Of a stretch of DNA of 64,000 bases, positions 47,745 to 58,328 are shown piece by piece. Position numbers and translations under genes: made by a program. The stretch covers positions 98,048,013-98,112,012 of the forward strand of contig CM060311.1 of NCBI GenBank assembly GCA_030674185.1. Direction: 5' to 3'. The notes below the pieces were generated by a model. It saw only the letters and a program-made list of their open reading frames with translations, searched no databases and had not been told where the DNA came from. This DNA is from Monoplex corrugatus (taxonomy: Eukaryota; Mollusca; Gastropoda; Littorinimorpha; Ranellidae). Within the stretch, counting starts at the first letter, position 1; each line of letters begins with the position of its first letter.

Positions 47745-49095
47745 CCCCTCTAGTGATACACATTGAAACTGTCAGCATTGGGGGCCAGTGTGGAATTCTA
47801 CACTGGACGATGTGTGTCGAGGGTCTCACTGACAGCGTTGGTCATTGCTCGTTGAAGGTGGTGATCAGTGTGTCTGTCTGTATCATCTTCTGCATCGGTA
47901 AAGGTCAGTGGAGCCAATTTCCCGTCGATTATTGCCTGGGAGGCTTCTGCTCTTTCAGGGGCGTTCAGTTTTTGGGCCAAACTTGATCCTTCAGTGACTG
48001 TTTTGTTGATGTTGTTGAGATGGAGGCTAACGTGTCACTAGCAAGTCGTGATCTCTTCCAGTGTTATGTCCCGGAAAACTTGTTGTTTTGGCGATGTTTA
48101 CATTTGACTGAAAACGCTTTTTTTACCATAATATTAATCAAAGGACATAACTCTTTGAAAATTATCTCCCATGTTGTTTTTTGTACTTCTAATCTAACAC
48201 AGTGCATTACCATCTGCTAGCATGAACAGATACAAGTACATTAACGTAAGCTCAGACATCTGCAGAAGAGTGTTCTGAGCTTACTGTTTTTGTACTTTGT
48301 ATCTGCAGGAGTGTTCTGAGCTTACTGTTTTTGTACTTTGTATCTGCTTCTATGCTAGCTGAATGGGTAGCGCAAACTGTGTTAGATTTGAGAAGTACAA
48401 CATGGGAGATAATTCTCAAGGGTTATGTCCTTTGATTAATATTGTAAAAATTTCCCTGCTTCCTCTTTCTTATTTCTTTGGCTTTGTTCACCAGGATGTA
48501 GTCAGTGTGGTTGTGATGTTTGTAGCAGGGACTGTGCCCTGTCCATCTTCTGTATGCTTTGTGAGGGCCACAAGTAATCGTCAGCATGACCTTGTTATAT
48601 CTGGCGAATTCCAGAAGTCGGAACCTTCTCTCGTTAGTCTACGTACTACAGTCTGGTCCACTTGTGTCTTGCCAGGTCTTGCAGTCATCTTTTCCTGTCT
48701 TGGCGGTCCTATCACCTTGCGCTATAGAAAGTCCTTTTGGGTGTTAAGTCTGTGATTTTCTGCCGTTGGTTGTAAAAATATTCTGTATCATTGTCGGTGT
48801 ATTGTGATGCGGGGACGTCTGTTTGTGTGATGGTGACATGGAAAGGGGCTGCCCTTGGATGGACGATGATGGACCAGCTGGAAATTAGCTGAGGTCCTCT
48901 GACAGTACATGTGATGTTCTTGTGGACCAGAACTCCCATACCATGTCCGTGCTTGTTCTGTTTGCCTCTAAAATACAACTTGTGTGCTTCTTGCGTTGAC
49001 TTTTCTCTAAATAAATTTTTTCCGTTGGATCTCACAGCCCAAGGATGTCCCAGCTCTACCTGTTCATTTCATGTGTGAACTCTTCCAGGTTTCCT
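47745..49095 (-). mobile_element. Remnant of an RTE-like LINE: endonuclease region
   Basis: On the minus strand, pieces in changing frames follow the order of an RTE-type element. They are EEFTHEMNR with SWDILGL near the 5' end, HGMGVLVHKN, RAAPFHVTI, TEYFYNQRQKITDLTPKR (48712-49035), then KAYRRWTGHSP and DYILVNK (about 48485-48545), the C-terminal part of the AP endonuclease fold. After an interruption by the fold-back at 48120-48455 come ERAEASQAIIDGKLAPL and NAVSETL (47800-47980). Several stops and frameshifts make it inactive. Confidence 0.75.
48120..48455. mobile_element. Fold-back (long inverted repeat) element
   Basis: Two arms of about 140 bp (48124-48266 and 48300-48450) are inverted copies with scattered differences. 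The outer 21 bp, 48131-48151 and 48422-48442, are exact complements. The arms also share ATCTCCCATGTTGT, CTAACACAG, GCTAGCAT and GTAAGCTCAGA. Near the centre a 41-bp segment (GTGTTCTGAGCTTACTG and following) is directly duplicated. There is no coding capacity. It looks like a MITE-type hairpin inserted into the LINE remnant around it. Confidence 0.82.
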
Positions 49096-49761
49096 ACTGC
49101 TCTCAATGCCAGACATTCCATGTGATTATGACGATGTTTCTTGTGTGGATCATGTTTTTGTTTGACTTGTGTGTCCACCAGTAACAGACTTAATACCTCT
49201 ACAGTGATGTGTAGTGGAAGGCGCAGCCATGGGTAACCCGGGCAGTGACCGACCCAGTGTGAGTAAGTTTTTAGTTGTCATGTCTTGGGCTAGACAGCTT
49301 GGCAGAGCCCATCCTCTTTCCATGCTCAGCCACATCTGAGGTCCTCCAAGTGAGTGGCTTCCTTAGGTCATTCACATGAGGCCTTTGGACTGCTGAGAAC
49401 CCCTCCTGCCTGAACATTCACTTTTTCGAGAAAATTCGTCCGCCCAGTACTGCTGTGTTAACATCAAACCCTCACATCGTTTAGCTGCCAGAGAACAATG
49501 GTACATCCCTAATCAGTCACCTGTATCCATTGATTGTGCGCTATCTTTCAAAGCTTTTAAATTTTGAATTTTATTTTGTTCACATTCTCGTTGCTTGTTG
49601 TAATCATGAGCTCGGAGCTTAGTAGAACAGCAGCAATACAGGGATAACAGCTAATGTATAATTAGTATTAAAATAATATAATTATGTGACATTGTACACA
49701 TTGTACATATAGATTATTCCGATTTCATACTGATTTTGAATATTATTGTGCTATGTTTCAG
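49096..49761 (+). other. Intron 2 end with acceptor of the coiled-coil exon
   Basis: Unique AT-rich sequence ends in the acceptor GTGCTATGTTTCAG at 49761. No other feature is recognised. Confidence 0.5.
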
Positions 49762-50308
49762 ATTCGGTCATTTGAGGCCTGTGTTGGTCGCCTTGATCGA
49801 GATGAACACGAGATAGAGCGACAGAAAGGAGAACTGACTCAACAGGTCCAGTCTCGCTATGATGTTGCCATAGCATGGTTGACTCGGGCACGGGATGAAT
49901 TCATGGAGTCACTGGAAGCCAAGGAACAAATGGCCAGGAATGACGTTGGTGCAGAAAAGACGTCAGCACGCACCATTGTGGACACGCTGACGGGGCTTGT
50001 TTCCCGTGCCTCTTGCATCCCAAAACATGGAACTGACACGGTTCTGATGAAGAATGAATTGCAAGCAGCACTGCTCAGCAACGAGACGGTTGAGCGTTAC
50101 GCGGAGCTTGGCAACAGGAAAGAACAGCTGACATATTTCACCTGTCACTCTGATCATTCAGCCCTTGACCGTGGCATGGCACAAGCCTACATTGGCACGT
50201 TGGTGGATGGAAAGGATTCTGCTGCTGATTCCAGTTCCTTTCTTACCATCCAAGATATGGCTGCCACATTTACAAAATTGAAGGATGATGTGGATCGTAT
50301 GAAGAGAG
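49762..50308 (+). CDS. Gene 2 exon 3: coiled-coil region
   Basis: This exon encodes residues 293-474 plus the first base of codon 475. It enters in phase 0 and leaves in phase 1 at AAGAGAG/GTGAGT. The first 65 residues (RLDRDEHEIERQKGELTQQV, then a W-L-T-R-A-R segment) are helical with heptad-like hydrophobic spacing, as in the B-box C-terminal coiled coil of TRIM proteins, which dimerise as antiparallel helices. A second helical part contains MKNELQAALLSNETVERYAE. The last stretch, MAATFTKLKDDVDRMKR, is again helical and leads directly into the C1q exon. Such an exon after a B-box exon is standard TRIM gene structure. I recognise no separate enzyme or transmembrane segment. Confidence 0.9.
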
Positions 50309-50989
50309 GTGAGTTAACGTTATATGTCATTCAGATTTCTTCACAGAGCATGGCTCTCATTTCATCATAACCCTTTCCATGTATGAAAACCATTCTGTCA
50401 AGGAGAATGGTGACAATAAATCCATGAACAGTTGTTACTCATATGTTGGGGTATGAGTTAAGATATCATCAATTTGAATTTTTCTCTTTCAATTTATGGC
50501 CACCTGAGAGGAACATTCCAGACTTTTTTGCCGGACGCTGTCGTTATCTTCCTTCTTAGACAGTTGTAGCAGCAAGCATTAAATGAGGAACATCCAAAGT
50601 TACAAGTGGTTGTGCATGTCGCCTTTAGTCCACCCAGCTGTGAATGGATACCTGACCCCGTTTAGGGATGGAAAATATAAACAAGAAGAAAGAAGGAATT
50701 TGCACAACCTCAGACGTGTGATCCGAGAAAAGTTGAGGTTTCTACCTCCTCACTCCCTCCTCTGTCCAGGATAACGAGATAACCTTTACTTTTTTTTTAA
50801 ATGATAGTAAAAATAACTAATACACACATTATCTCCAGAATAAAATTATTTGAGGCCTGAGCACAAACTCTTTTGTCTCACTGAGATGAAACTAAAACGG
50901 GAAAATCATACAAATGATGTCCATTTTCTCAGTTTCAGACAAGTATTACTATTTCAGAAAAACACTTCAGCCAAGTGGGTTTAAACAGT
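50309..50989. other. Intron 3, unique part
   Basis: No gene or named repeat is seen. Several short open frames, for example at 50583-50774, have no supporting features. Confidence 0.45.
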
Positions 50990-51195
50990 TTCAACAGTTT
51001 CAGTTTCTCAAGTTGACGTATCCACGATCGGAACGATTTCCATATGCACTAACGTCACAGGCGCCATGTGTGTGGTGATCATGGCACACGCCTTGGGTCT
51101 GCACATAAACCCATGAGCTGGCCAGGTCCTGAGGCCCTACCTAGACTATATTTCACCTAGTCTATGTTTTGTACTGGTATTTTATCATTATAACT
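50990..51195 (+). mobile_element. SINE copy
   Basis: CAGTTTCAGTTTCTCAAGTT, GACGTATCCACG, CCATATGCACTAACGTCACA, GGTGATCATGGCACACGCC and GGCCAGGTCCTGAGGCCCTA to GGTATTTTATCAT matches the minus-strand copy at 26002-26213. Its first 60 bp also resemble the head of the other SINE type at 14860-14996, so the two families share a head. Confidence 0.8.
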
Positions 51196-51668
51196 AATGT
51201 AAGTGAGTTTAAAACGCACCACTATGCAGCCAAGATATTTACATGTTTTCGTTTTAAGTCTGTTTCTCACTGCATGCGTGTGTGCATTAAAACGTGTTGA
51301 GCGTCATGATCTTCACCAAATCAGACAGTTTTTTTTAACGTAGGTTTGTTTTGCTGGGTAAAAATTATACAAAGAAAATGATAAACAGATACATTGATTT
51401 GTTCATCAGTCAGAACTTAGTTTGTGCCCCGCCACACTTGTGCCCCATCAGTAGTTGGTAGGACATTGCTCAATGTACATATGTACTACCTGTGTCATCA
51501 GTTACCTGTCCTGTTGGCTGTTACATCCATTTACCTTCAGTTTTAACAGCTACATAGGATTATGTCCGTGGTATTTCATGGCTGAGACAAGGGAACATAT
51601 TCATTCCTTAAAGGTTGGGAACTGGGAGGAGGGACACAAAAGGACCATAGTATACAGCTATGCCATAC
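51196..51668. other. Intron 3, unique part before the 37/43-bp array
   Basis: AT-rich single-copy sequence with no recognisable gene or element. Confidence 0.4.
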
Positions 51669-52801
51669 AGGACTGAAGATGGTTGTTTTGTACAACTGTA
51701 CACACACGACTGAAGATGGTTGTTTTGTACAATTGTATACACAGGACTGAAGATGGGTGTTTTGTAAAACTGTACATGTATACACAGGACTGAAGATGAT
51801 TGTTTTGTACAACTGTACACAGAGGACTGAAGATGGTTGTTTTGTACAACTGTACACACAGGACACAAGATGGTTGTTTTGTACAACTGTACACACAGGA
51901 CTGAAGATGGTTTTGTACAACTGTACATGTATACACATGACTGAAGATGGTTGTTTTGTACAACTGTGCACACAGGACTGAAGATGGTTGTTTTGTACAA
52001 CTGTACATGTATACACAGGACTGAAGACGGTTGTTTTGTACAACTGTACACACAGGACTGAAGATGGTGTTTTGTATAACTGTACATGTACACACAGGAC
52101 TGAAGATGGTTGTTTTGTACAACTGTACATGTATACACAGAACTGAAGATGGTTGTTTTGTACAACTGTACATGTATACACAGGACTGAAGATGGTTGTT
52201 TTGTACAACTGTACATGTAACACAGGACTGAAGATGGTTGTTTTGTACAACTTACATGTATACACAGGACTGAAGATGGTTGTTTTGTACAACTGTACAT
52301 GTACACAGGACTGAAGATGTTGTTTTGTACAACTGTACACACAGGACTGAAGATGGTTGTTTTGTACACTGTACATGTAACACAGGACTGAAAGTGTTTG
52401 TAATGAAGGACTGAGATGGGTTTTGTACAACTGTACACACAGGACTGAAGATGGTTGTTTTGTACAACTGTACATGTATACACAGGACTGAAGATGGTTT
52501 TGTACAACTGTACACACAGGACTGAAGATGGTTGTTTTGTACAACTGTACATGTATACACAGGACTGAAGATGGTTGTTTTGTACAACTGTACATATACA
52601 AAGGGACTGAAGATGGTTGTTTTGTACAACTGTACATGTACACATAGGAATGAAGATGGTTGTTTTGTACAACTGTACATATTCAGACAGGACTGAAGAT
52701 GGTTGTTTTGTAAACTGTACATATACAAACAGGACTGAATATCGTTGTTTTGTACAACTGTACATGTACACATAGGATGAAGATGGTTGTTTAGTACAAG
52801 T
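51669..52801. repeat. 37/43-bp minisatellite
   Basis: About 28 units of ACTGAAGATGGTTGTTTTGT plus ACAACTGTACATGTATACAC and AGG (43 bp) occur, with a 37-bp form in which TGTATACACAGG is shortened to CACAGG. One-base losses are common. The minus-strand open frame of 430 codons over this region is repeat-derived. Confidence 0.96.
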
Positions 52802-52892
<91 letters not shown>

Positions 52893-52905
52893 ACACACAC
52901 ACATA
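52802..52905. repeat. (CA)n microsatellite
   Basis: A CA run of about 100 bp directly follows the 37/43-bp array in intron 3. It is complementary to the (TG)n run just upstream of the C1q exon (56800-57030). Confidence 0.96.
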
Positions 52906-53216
52906 TTCACACATACCAATGTACAATTGACAGATGAAATAGACCTTTAGTTCAACCTCAGTCATAAACAAATTTGAAAGGTTAATTTAATGCTAGCTCT
53001 GAGAATGGTTGGTCTGTGTCATATTTGTCAAGCTTTGGCAGCCTTCAAAAAAAGGAAAGGCTGTGTGTTTTAAAATATTGTGTACTTGTGGTTTATCAGA
53101 TTAACTTTGATTGATTAAGCAGTTAGCATATTTAGCATATTTATTAAACAAATGAAATATCTCCCTGAAGGGGGAAGGGAGACTGATGAAATATATCTAG
53201 AATCTTCAAGAAAACC
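52906..53216. other. Intron 3, unique spacer
   Basis: Single-copy AT-rich sequence lies between the CA run and the next array. Nothing is recognised. Confidence 0.4.
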
Positions 53217-54110
53217 GTAGAGAACAGTTCTGTAATAAGATACATCATGAACCCTTTCTGTCCGTCATGTAGAGAACAGTTCTGTAATAAGATGCATCAT
53301 AAACCCTTTCTGTCCGTCACGTAGAGAACAGTTCTGTAATAAGATACATCATGAACCCTTTCTGTTCCTCACATAGAGAACAGTTCTGTAATAAGATACA
53401 TCATAAACCCTTTCTGTCCCTCACTGTAGAGAACAGTTCTGTAATAAGATACATCATGAACCCTTTCTGTCCGTCATGTAGAGAACAGTTCTGTAATAAG
53501 ATGCATCATAAACCCTTTCTGTCCGTCACGTAGAGAACAGTTCTGTAATAAGATACATCATGAACCCTTTCTGTCCGTCATGTAGAGAACAGTTCTGTAA
53601 TAAGATGCATCATAAACCTTTCTGTCCGTCACGTAGAGAACAGTTCTGTAATAAGATACATCATGAACCCTTTCTGTCCCTCACATAGAGAACAGTTCTG
53701 TAATAAGATACATCATAACCCTTTCTGTCCCTCACGTAGAGAACAGTTCTGTAATAAGATACATCATGAACCCTTTCTGTCCGTCATGTAGAGAACAGTT
53801 CTGTAATAAGATACATCATAACCCTTTCTGTCCGTAACGTAGAGAACAGTTCTGTAATAGATACATCATGAACCCTTTCTGTCCCTCACTATAATAGAAC
53901 ATCATAACCTTTCTTCCTCACGATAATAAGATACATCATAAACCTTTCTGTCCCGTCACGATAAGAGAACATCAGTTCTGTTAATAAGATACATCATTAA
54001 CCCTTTCTGTCCCTCACGTAAAAGTTTAATAAGATACATCATGAACCCTTTCTGTCCCTCACGTAGAGAACAGTTCTGTAAAAAGATACATCATGAAACC
54101 CTTTCTGTCC
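53217..54110. repeat. 52-bp minisatellite (long-unit part)
   Basis: Units run GTAGAGAACAGTTCTGTAAT, AAGATACATCATGAACCCTT and TCTGTCCGTCAT, about 52 bp, roughly 15 copies. The segment 53880-54010 is disordered by indels. It contains GAGAACAGTTCTG, an imperfect palindrome (GAACAGTTC) absent from the second part of the array. Confidence 0.95.
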
Positions 54111-56262
54111 CTCACGTATAATAGATACATCATGAACCCTTTCTGTCCCTCACGTATAATAGATACATCATGAACCCTTTCTGTCCCTCACGTATAATAA
54201 GATACATCATGAACCCTTTCTGTCCCTCACGTATAATAAGATACATCATGAACCCTTTCTGTCCCTCACGTATAATAAGATTACATCATAAACCCTTTCT
54301 GTCCCTCACGTATAATAAGATACATCATGAACCCTTTCTGTCCCTCACGTATAATAAGATACATCATGAACCCTTTCTGTCCCTCACGTATAATAAGATA
54401 CATCATGAACCCTTTCTGTCCCTCACGTATAATAAGATACATCATGAACCCTTTCTGTCCCTCACGTATAATAAGATACATCATGAACCCTTTCTGTCCC
54501 TCACGTATAATAAGATACATCATGAACCCTTTCTGTCCCTCACGTATAATAAGATACATCATGAACCCTTTCTGTCCCTCACGTATAATAAGATACATCA
54601 TGAACCCTTTCTGTCCCTCACGTATAATAAGATACATCATGAACCCTTTCTGTCCCTCACGTATAATAAGATACATCATGAACCCTTTCTGTCCCTCACG
54701 TATAATAAGATACATCATGAACCCTTTCTGTCCCTCACGTATAATAAGATACATCATGAACCCTTTCTGTCCCTCACGTATAATAAGATACATCATGAAC
54801 CCTTTCTGTCCCTCACGTATAATAAGATACATCATGAACCCTTTCTGTCCCTCACGTATAATAAGATACATCATGAACCCTTTCTGTCCCTCACGTATAA
54901 TAAGATACATCATGAACCCTTTCTGTCCTCACGTATAATAAGATACATCATGAACCCTTTCTGTCCCTCACGTATAATAAGATACATCATGAAACCCTTT
55001 CTGTCCCTCACGTATAATAAGATACATCATGAACCCTTTCTGTCCCTCACGTATAATAAGATACATCATGAACCCTTTCTGTCCCTCACGTATAATAAGA
55101 TACATCATGAACCCTTTCTGTCCCTCACGTATAATAAGATACATCATGAACCCTTTCTGTCCCTCACGTATAATAAGATACATCATGAACCCTTTCTGTC
55201 CCTACGTATAATAAGATACATCATGAACCCTTTCTGTCCCTCACGTATAATAAGATACATCATGAACCCTTTCTGTCCCTACGTATAATAAGATACATCA
55301 TGAACCCTTTCTGTCCCTCACGTATAATAAGATACATCATGAACCCTTTCTGTCCCTGACGTATAATAAGATACATCATGAACCCTTTCTGTCCTACGTA
55401 TAATAAAAACTCATAACCTTTCTGTCCCTCACGTATAATAAGATACATCATGAACCCTTTCTGTCCCTCACGTATAATAAGATACATCATGAACCCTTTC
55501 TGTCCCTCACGTATAATAAGATACATCATGAACCCTTTCTGTCCCTCACGTATAATAAGATACATCATGAACCCTTTCTGTCCCTCACGTATAATAAGAT
55601 ACATCATAACCCTTTCTGTCCCTACTAGTCATCATGTACCCTCTTCCCTCACGTATATAGATACATCATAAACCCTTTCTGTCCCTCACGTATAATAAGA
55701 TACATCATAAACCCTTTCTGTCCCTCACGTATAATAAGATACATCATAACCCTTTCTGTCCCTCACGTATAATAAGATACATCATGAACCTTTCTGTCTC
55801 TTCTAGTAATAGTATCATACCCTTTCTGTCCCTACGTATAATAAGATACATCATGAACCCTTTCTGTCCCTGACGTATATATAGATACATCATGAACCCT
55901 TTCTGTCCCCTACGTATTAATAAGATACATCATGAACCTTTCTGTCCCTCAGTATAATAAGATACATCATGAACCCTTTCTGTCCCTGACGTATAATAAG
56001 ATACATCATGAACCCTTTCTGTCCCTGACGTATAATAAGATACATCATGAACCCTTTCTGTCCCTCACGTATAATAAGATACATCATGAACCCTTTCTGT
56101 CCCTCACGTATAATAAGATACATCATGAACCCTTTCTGTCCCTCACGTATAATAAGATACATCATGAACCCTTTCTGTCCCTCACGTATAATAAGATACA
56201 TCATTAACCCTTTCTGTCCCTCACGTATAATAAGATACATCATTAACCCTTTCTGTCCCTCA
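54111..56262. repeat. 39-bp minisatellite (short-unit part)
   Basis: The same repeat without the 13-bp GAGAACAGTTCTG segment: GTATAATAAGATACATCATG plus AACCCTTTCTGTCCCTCAC, 39 bp, more than 50 copies. Most units at 54180-55200 are identical, so this part was homogenised recently. Since 39 is a multiple of 3, the array is open in several frames on both strands. The 372- and 210-codon frames are not genes. Confidence 0.97.
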
Positions 56263-56350
56263 CATTTACCACCTCATCCACCAGCGTTGAAAAATAGATC
56301 ACTTTTGTTTTTGTTTTGTTGAACGTCTTGTTGATAATTGCTCCTTCCCT

Positions 56351-56477
56351 CCCATCCATCCATCCATCCATCCATCCATCCATCCATCCATCCATCCATC
56401 ATCCATCCATCCATCTATCCATCCATCCATCCATCCATCCATGATGTGTGTGTCGTGTGTGTCTACATGCTGCGTGG

Positions 56478-56535
<58 letters not shown>

Positions 56536-56550
56536 GTGTGTGTATGCGTG
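56351..56550. repeat. (ATCC)n and (TG)n microsatellites
   Basis: An ATCC tetranucleotide run at 56351-56442 is followed after a short spacer by a TG run at 56479-56530 with GCGTG variants. A-rich sequence follows at 56640-56710. Confidence 0.95.
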
Positions 56551-56799
56551 TGTGCCTGCGCTTGTTCTTCAGTTTAGCGTCTATTCACAACTGATATTAG
56601 ACAAATAAGAATACGTATATTATAAGGTAAAGTAAGAGTAACAAAAAAAAAGAAACAAAAAAAAACCCCAAAACAAAACAAACAAAAAAAACCAAAAAAA
56701 AAAAAAGTAAAGATAATTAATAAGATAAATGATTAAATTAAATGATAATGAAGTAATTCACAAATGACAGTTGATTAATCAAAGTGAAGTACACTTTTG
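56551..56799. other. Intron 3, A-rich sequence and short SINE-like piece
   Basis: AGTTTAGCGTCTATTCACAA and CTGATATTAGAC at 56571-56605 resemble an insertion in repeat R1 copy B. The remainder is A-rich (56640-56715) and otherwise featureless. Confidence 0.4.
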
Positions 56800-56838
56800 A
56801 TGTGTGTGTGTATGTGTGTGTGTGTGTGTGTGTGATGT

Positions 56839-56922
<84 letters not shown>

Positions 56923-57030
56923 TGTGTGCGTGTGGGTGCGCATGCGTGAATGTATGTGTGTTCTGCACGTGGGCGTGCGCTTGTGTGTTTGTGTGTATAC
57001 ATGTGTGTGTGTGTGTGTGTGTGCGTTTGT
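56800..57030 (+). repeat. (TG)n tract forming the 3' end of intron 3
   Basis: TG repeats with a few ATGTG and GCGTG breaks run to within 10 bp of the C1q exon acceptor TTTGTGTCGACAG. There is no ordinary pyrimidine tract, so U2AF would have to use a UG-rich sequence. UG repeats bind TDP-43 and CELF proteins and weaken exon inclusion in the known case of CFTR exon 9. Confidence 0.9.
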
Positions 57031-57038
57031 GTCGACAG

Positions 57039-57427
57039 AGAAACTTGAGGAAGTGAAGGTGTTTTTCCATGCCCGCATGGACAAAGAGGGCAAATTCACC
57101 GCCACAGAGCAGATTCTGATTTTCAACAACACCATGACTAACGAAGGAGAAGGCTACAGTCCCTCCACAGGTATCTTCACTGCCCCCGTGACGGGAACTT
57201 ACATCTTCCTGGTCACTGTTGGCCCGTGGTGTAGAAAGGATACAGTAGTAGAAGTTAAACTGCTGTTGGAGAAGAGGGAGTTGTCCACAACTTCCAGCAG
57301 CACTTCTGGGTCTGCTCATGCCATTGTGAAGGTGGGGAAAGGCCAGCGGGTCTGGGTTGCAACGAGGGATGCAACATCCTTCACCTGTCTTCATGCCATA
57401 ACATCCTTCTCTGGAGCTCTTCTTTAG
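57039..57427 (+). CDS. Gene 2 exon 4: C1q globular domain and stop
   Basis: The acceptor CGACAG/AG completes codon 475 (G from exon 3 plus AG gives Glu). The exon then encodes residues 476-603 and ends at TAG 57425-57427. From about Val480 the sequence has the order of a C1q domain: FFHARM in strand A, ILIFNNTMTNEGEGY, the signature STGIFTAPVTGTYIFLVTV (about 517-535), ELSTTSSSTSGSAHAIVKVG, GQRVWVATRD, and SFSGALL at the end. The full length of about 125 residues is normal. C1q domains form trimers and bind diverse ligands, and they are usually secreted. Here there is no signal peptide and the domain is joined to an intracellular TRIM framework. No poly(A) signal of canonical form is seen right after the stop, only GCATAAAATC at 57492. 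Confidence 0.92.
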
Positions 57428-57536
57428 AGAGACATTCAAGCTGGAGATGTTTGAAGTCTTTGCTGACTCGTGATGTTTTGTGTAAGTTGAGCATAAAATC
57501 AGTGTGCACAGTCAGGGTGGGAGGTGTACTTACAGT

Positions 57537-57599
57537 AACAACAGATAGATCCGTATGGAGGGCCATGATCGCCAGCGCCATGCAGCAGGGCACATGATG

Positions 57600-57631
<32 letters not shown>

Positions 57632-57892
57632 GGTGATGGTGATGATGGTGATGATGATGATGATGATGGTGTGATGATGATGATGATGGCGGTGATGATG
57701 ATGGCGAGATGGTGATGGTGATGATGATGGTGATGATGGTGATGGTGATGATGGTGATGATGGTGGTGATGGTGATGATGGTGATGGTGATGATGGTGAT
57801 GATGATGATAATGGTGATGGTGATGATGATGGTGATGGTGATGGTGATGGTGATGATGGTGATGATGATGATGATGATGATGATGATGACAG
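57537..57892 (+). mobile_element. Last 60 bp of a LINE with a very long (GAT)n tail
   Basis: ATGGAGGGCCATGATCGCCA, GCGCCATGCAGCAGGGCAC and TGATGATG match the 3' ends of the copies at 27438-27822 and 25650-26001. The tail has grown to about 290 bp of GAT with GGT interruptions. It lies 110 bp downstream of the gene 2 stop codon and may be within its 3' UTR. Confidence 0.8.
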
Positions 57893-58328
57893 ACAGTCAG
57901 TCAGTCGGTCTTGTTGATTGCACACATTGTTTTGCTTGTAAGGCATAATCATGACTGACACACACACAGCGCCATCAGAAATTTTTTCTTGTATATTATT
58001 TTATTTTTTTTCTTGTTTGTGATTTAAGTTCATTTTATTTTATTTTATTTTATGCTATTCGCCCCCTTTTTTTTTGATTTGCAGGGTTATTTATTGTTCA
58101 TCATTATATCCATTTTTTATGTTTCCACTCTTCTGCACGGCTTTTGTGTCACTACCGTCATGCCGCTCATATCAGTCTGTCTGTCTGTCTAGCACATCAA
58201 CAAACCATCTTGTAAACTGAGGTCACCATGACAGTAGGTCACGAAGGGCATCAAAATCTGGCACAGTTCTTCACAATGCTATGATGGTGACAGTGGGGAT
58301 GATAGCGATGATGGTGTGGTGTTTCATT
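57893..58328. other. Unique sequence downstream of gene 2
   Basis: T-rich single-copy sequence, including TTTTATTTTATTTTATTTTA at 58033-58053. It could be 3' UTR or intergenic. Nothing further is recognised. Confidence 0.4.

Larger units (their letters stand above)
20353..57427 (+). other. Gene 2 span: RING, B-box, coiled-coil, C1q protein
   Basis: Four coding exons (474, 402, 547 and 389 bp; 1812 bp in total) join into 603 codons plus a stop. Intron phases are 0, 0 and 1, and every boundary is GT/AG. Intron lengths are 18,187, 10,346 and 6,730 bp. Domain order is RING (17-143), B-box 1 (173-215), B-box 2 (235-266), coiled-coil region (about 293-440) and C1q (about 478-603). There is no signal peptide or membrane segment, so the product should be cytosolic or nuclear. 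The RING, B-box and coiled-coil part is the standard TRIM framework. A C1q C-terminus is not among the C-terminal domain classes used for vertebrate TRIMs that I know. Expected activity is ubiquitin ligation with C1q as the ligand-binding or trimerising head, which is inference. Confidence 0.85.

Noticed and set aside
51608..52900. Minus-strand open frame of 430 codons, Cys/Val-rich then KTTIFSPV-like repeats.
   Set aside because: It runs through a CA microsatellite and a 37/43-bp minisatellite, with no non-repeat coding sequence.
54170..55288. Open frame of 372 codons with a 13-residue repeat.
   Set aside because: A 39-bp minisatellite is open in several frames on both strands. This is not evidence of a protein.
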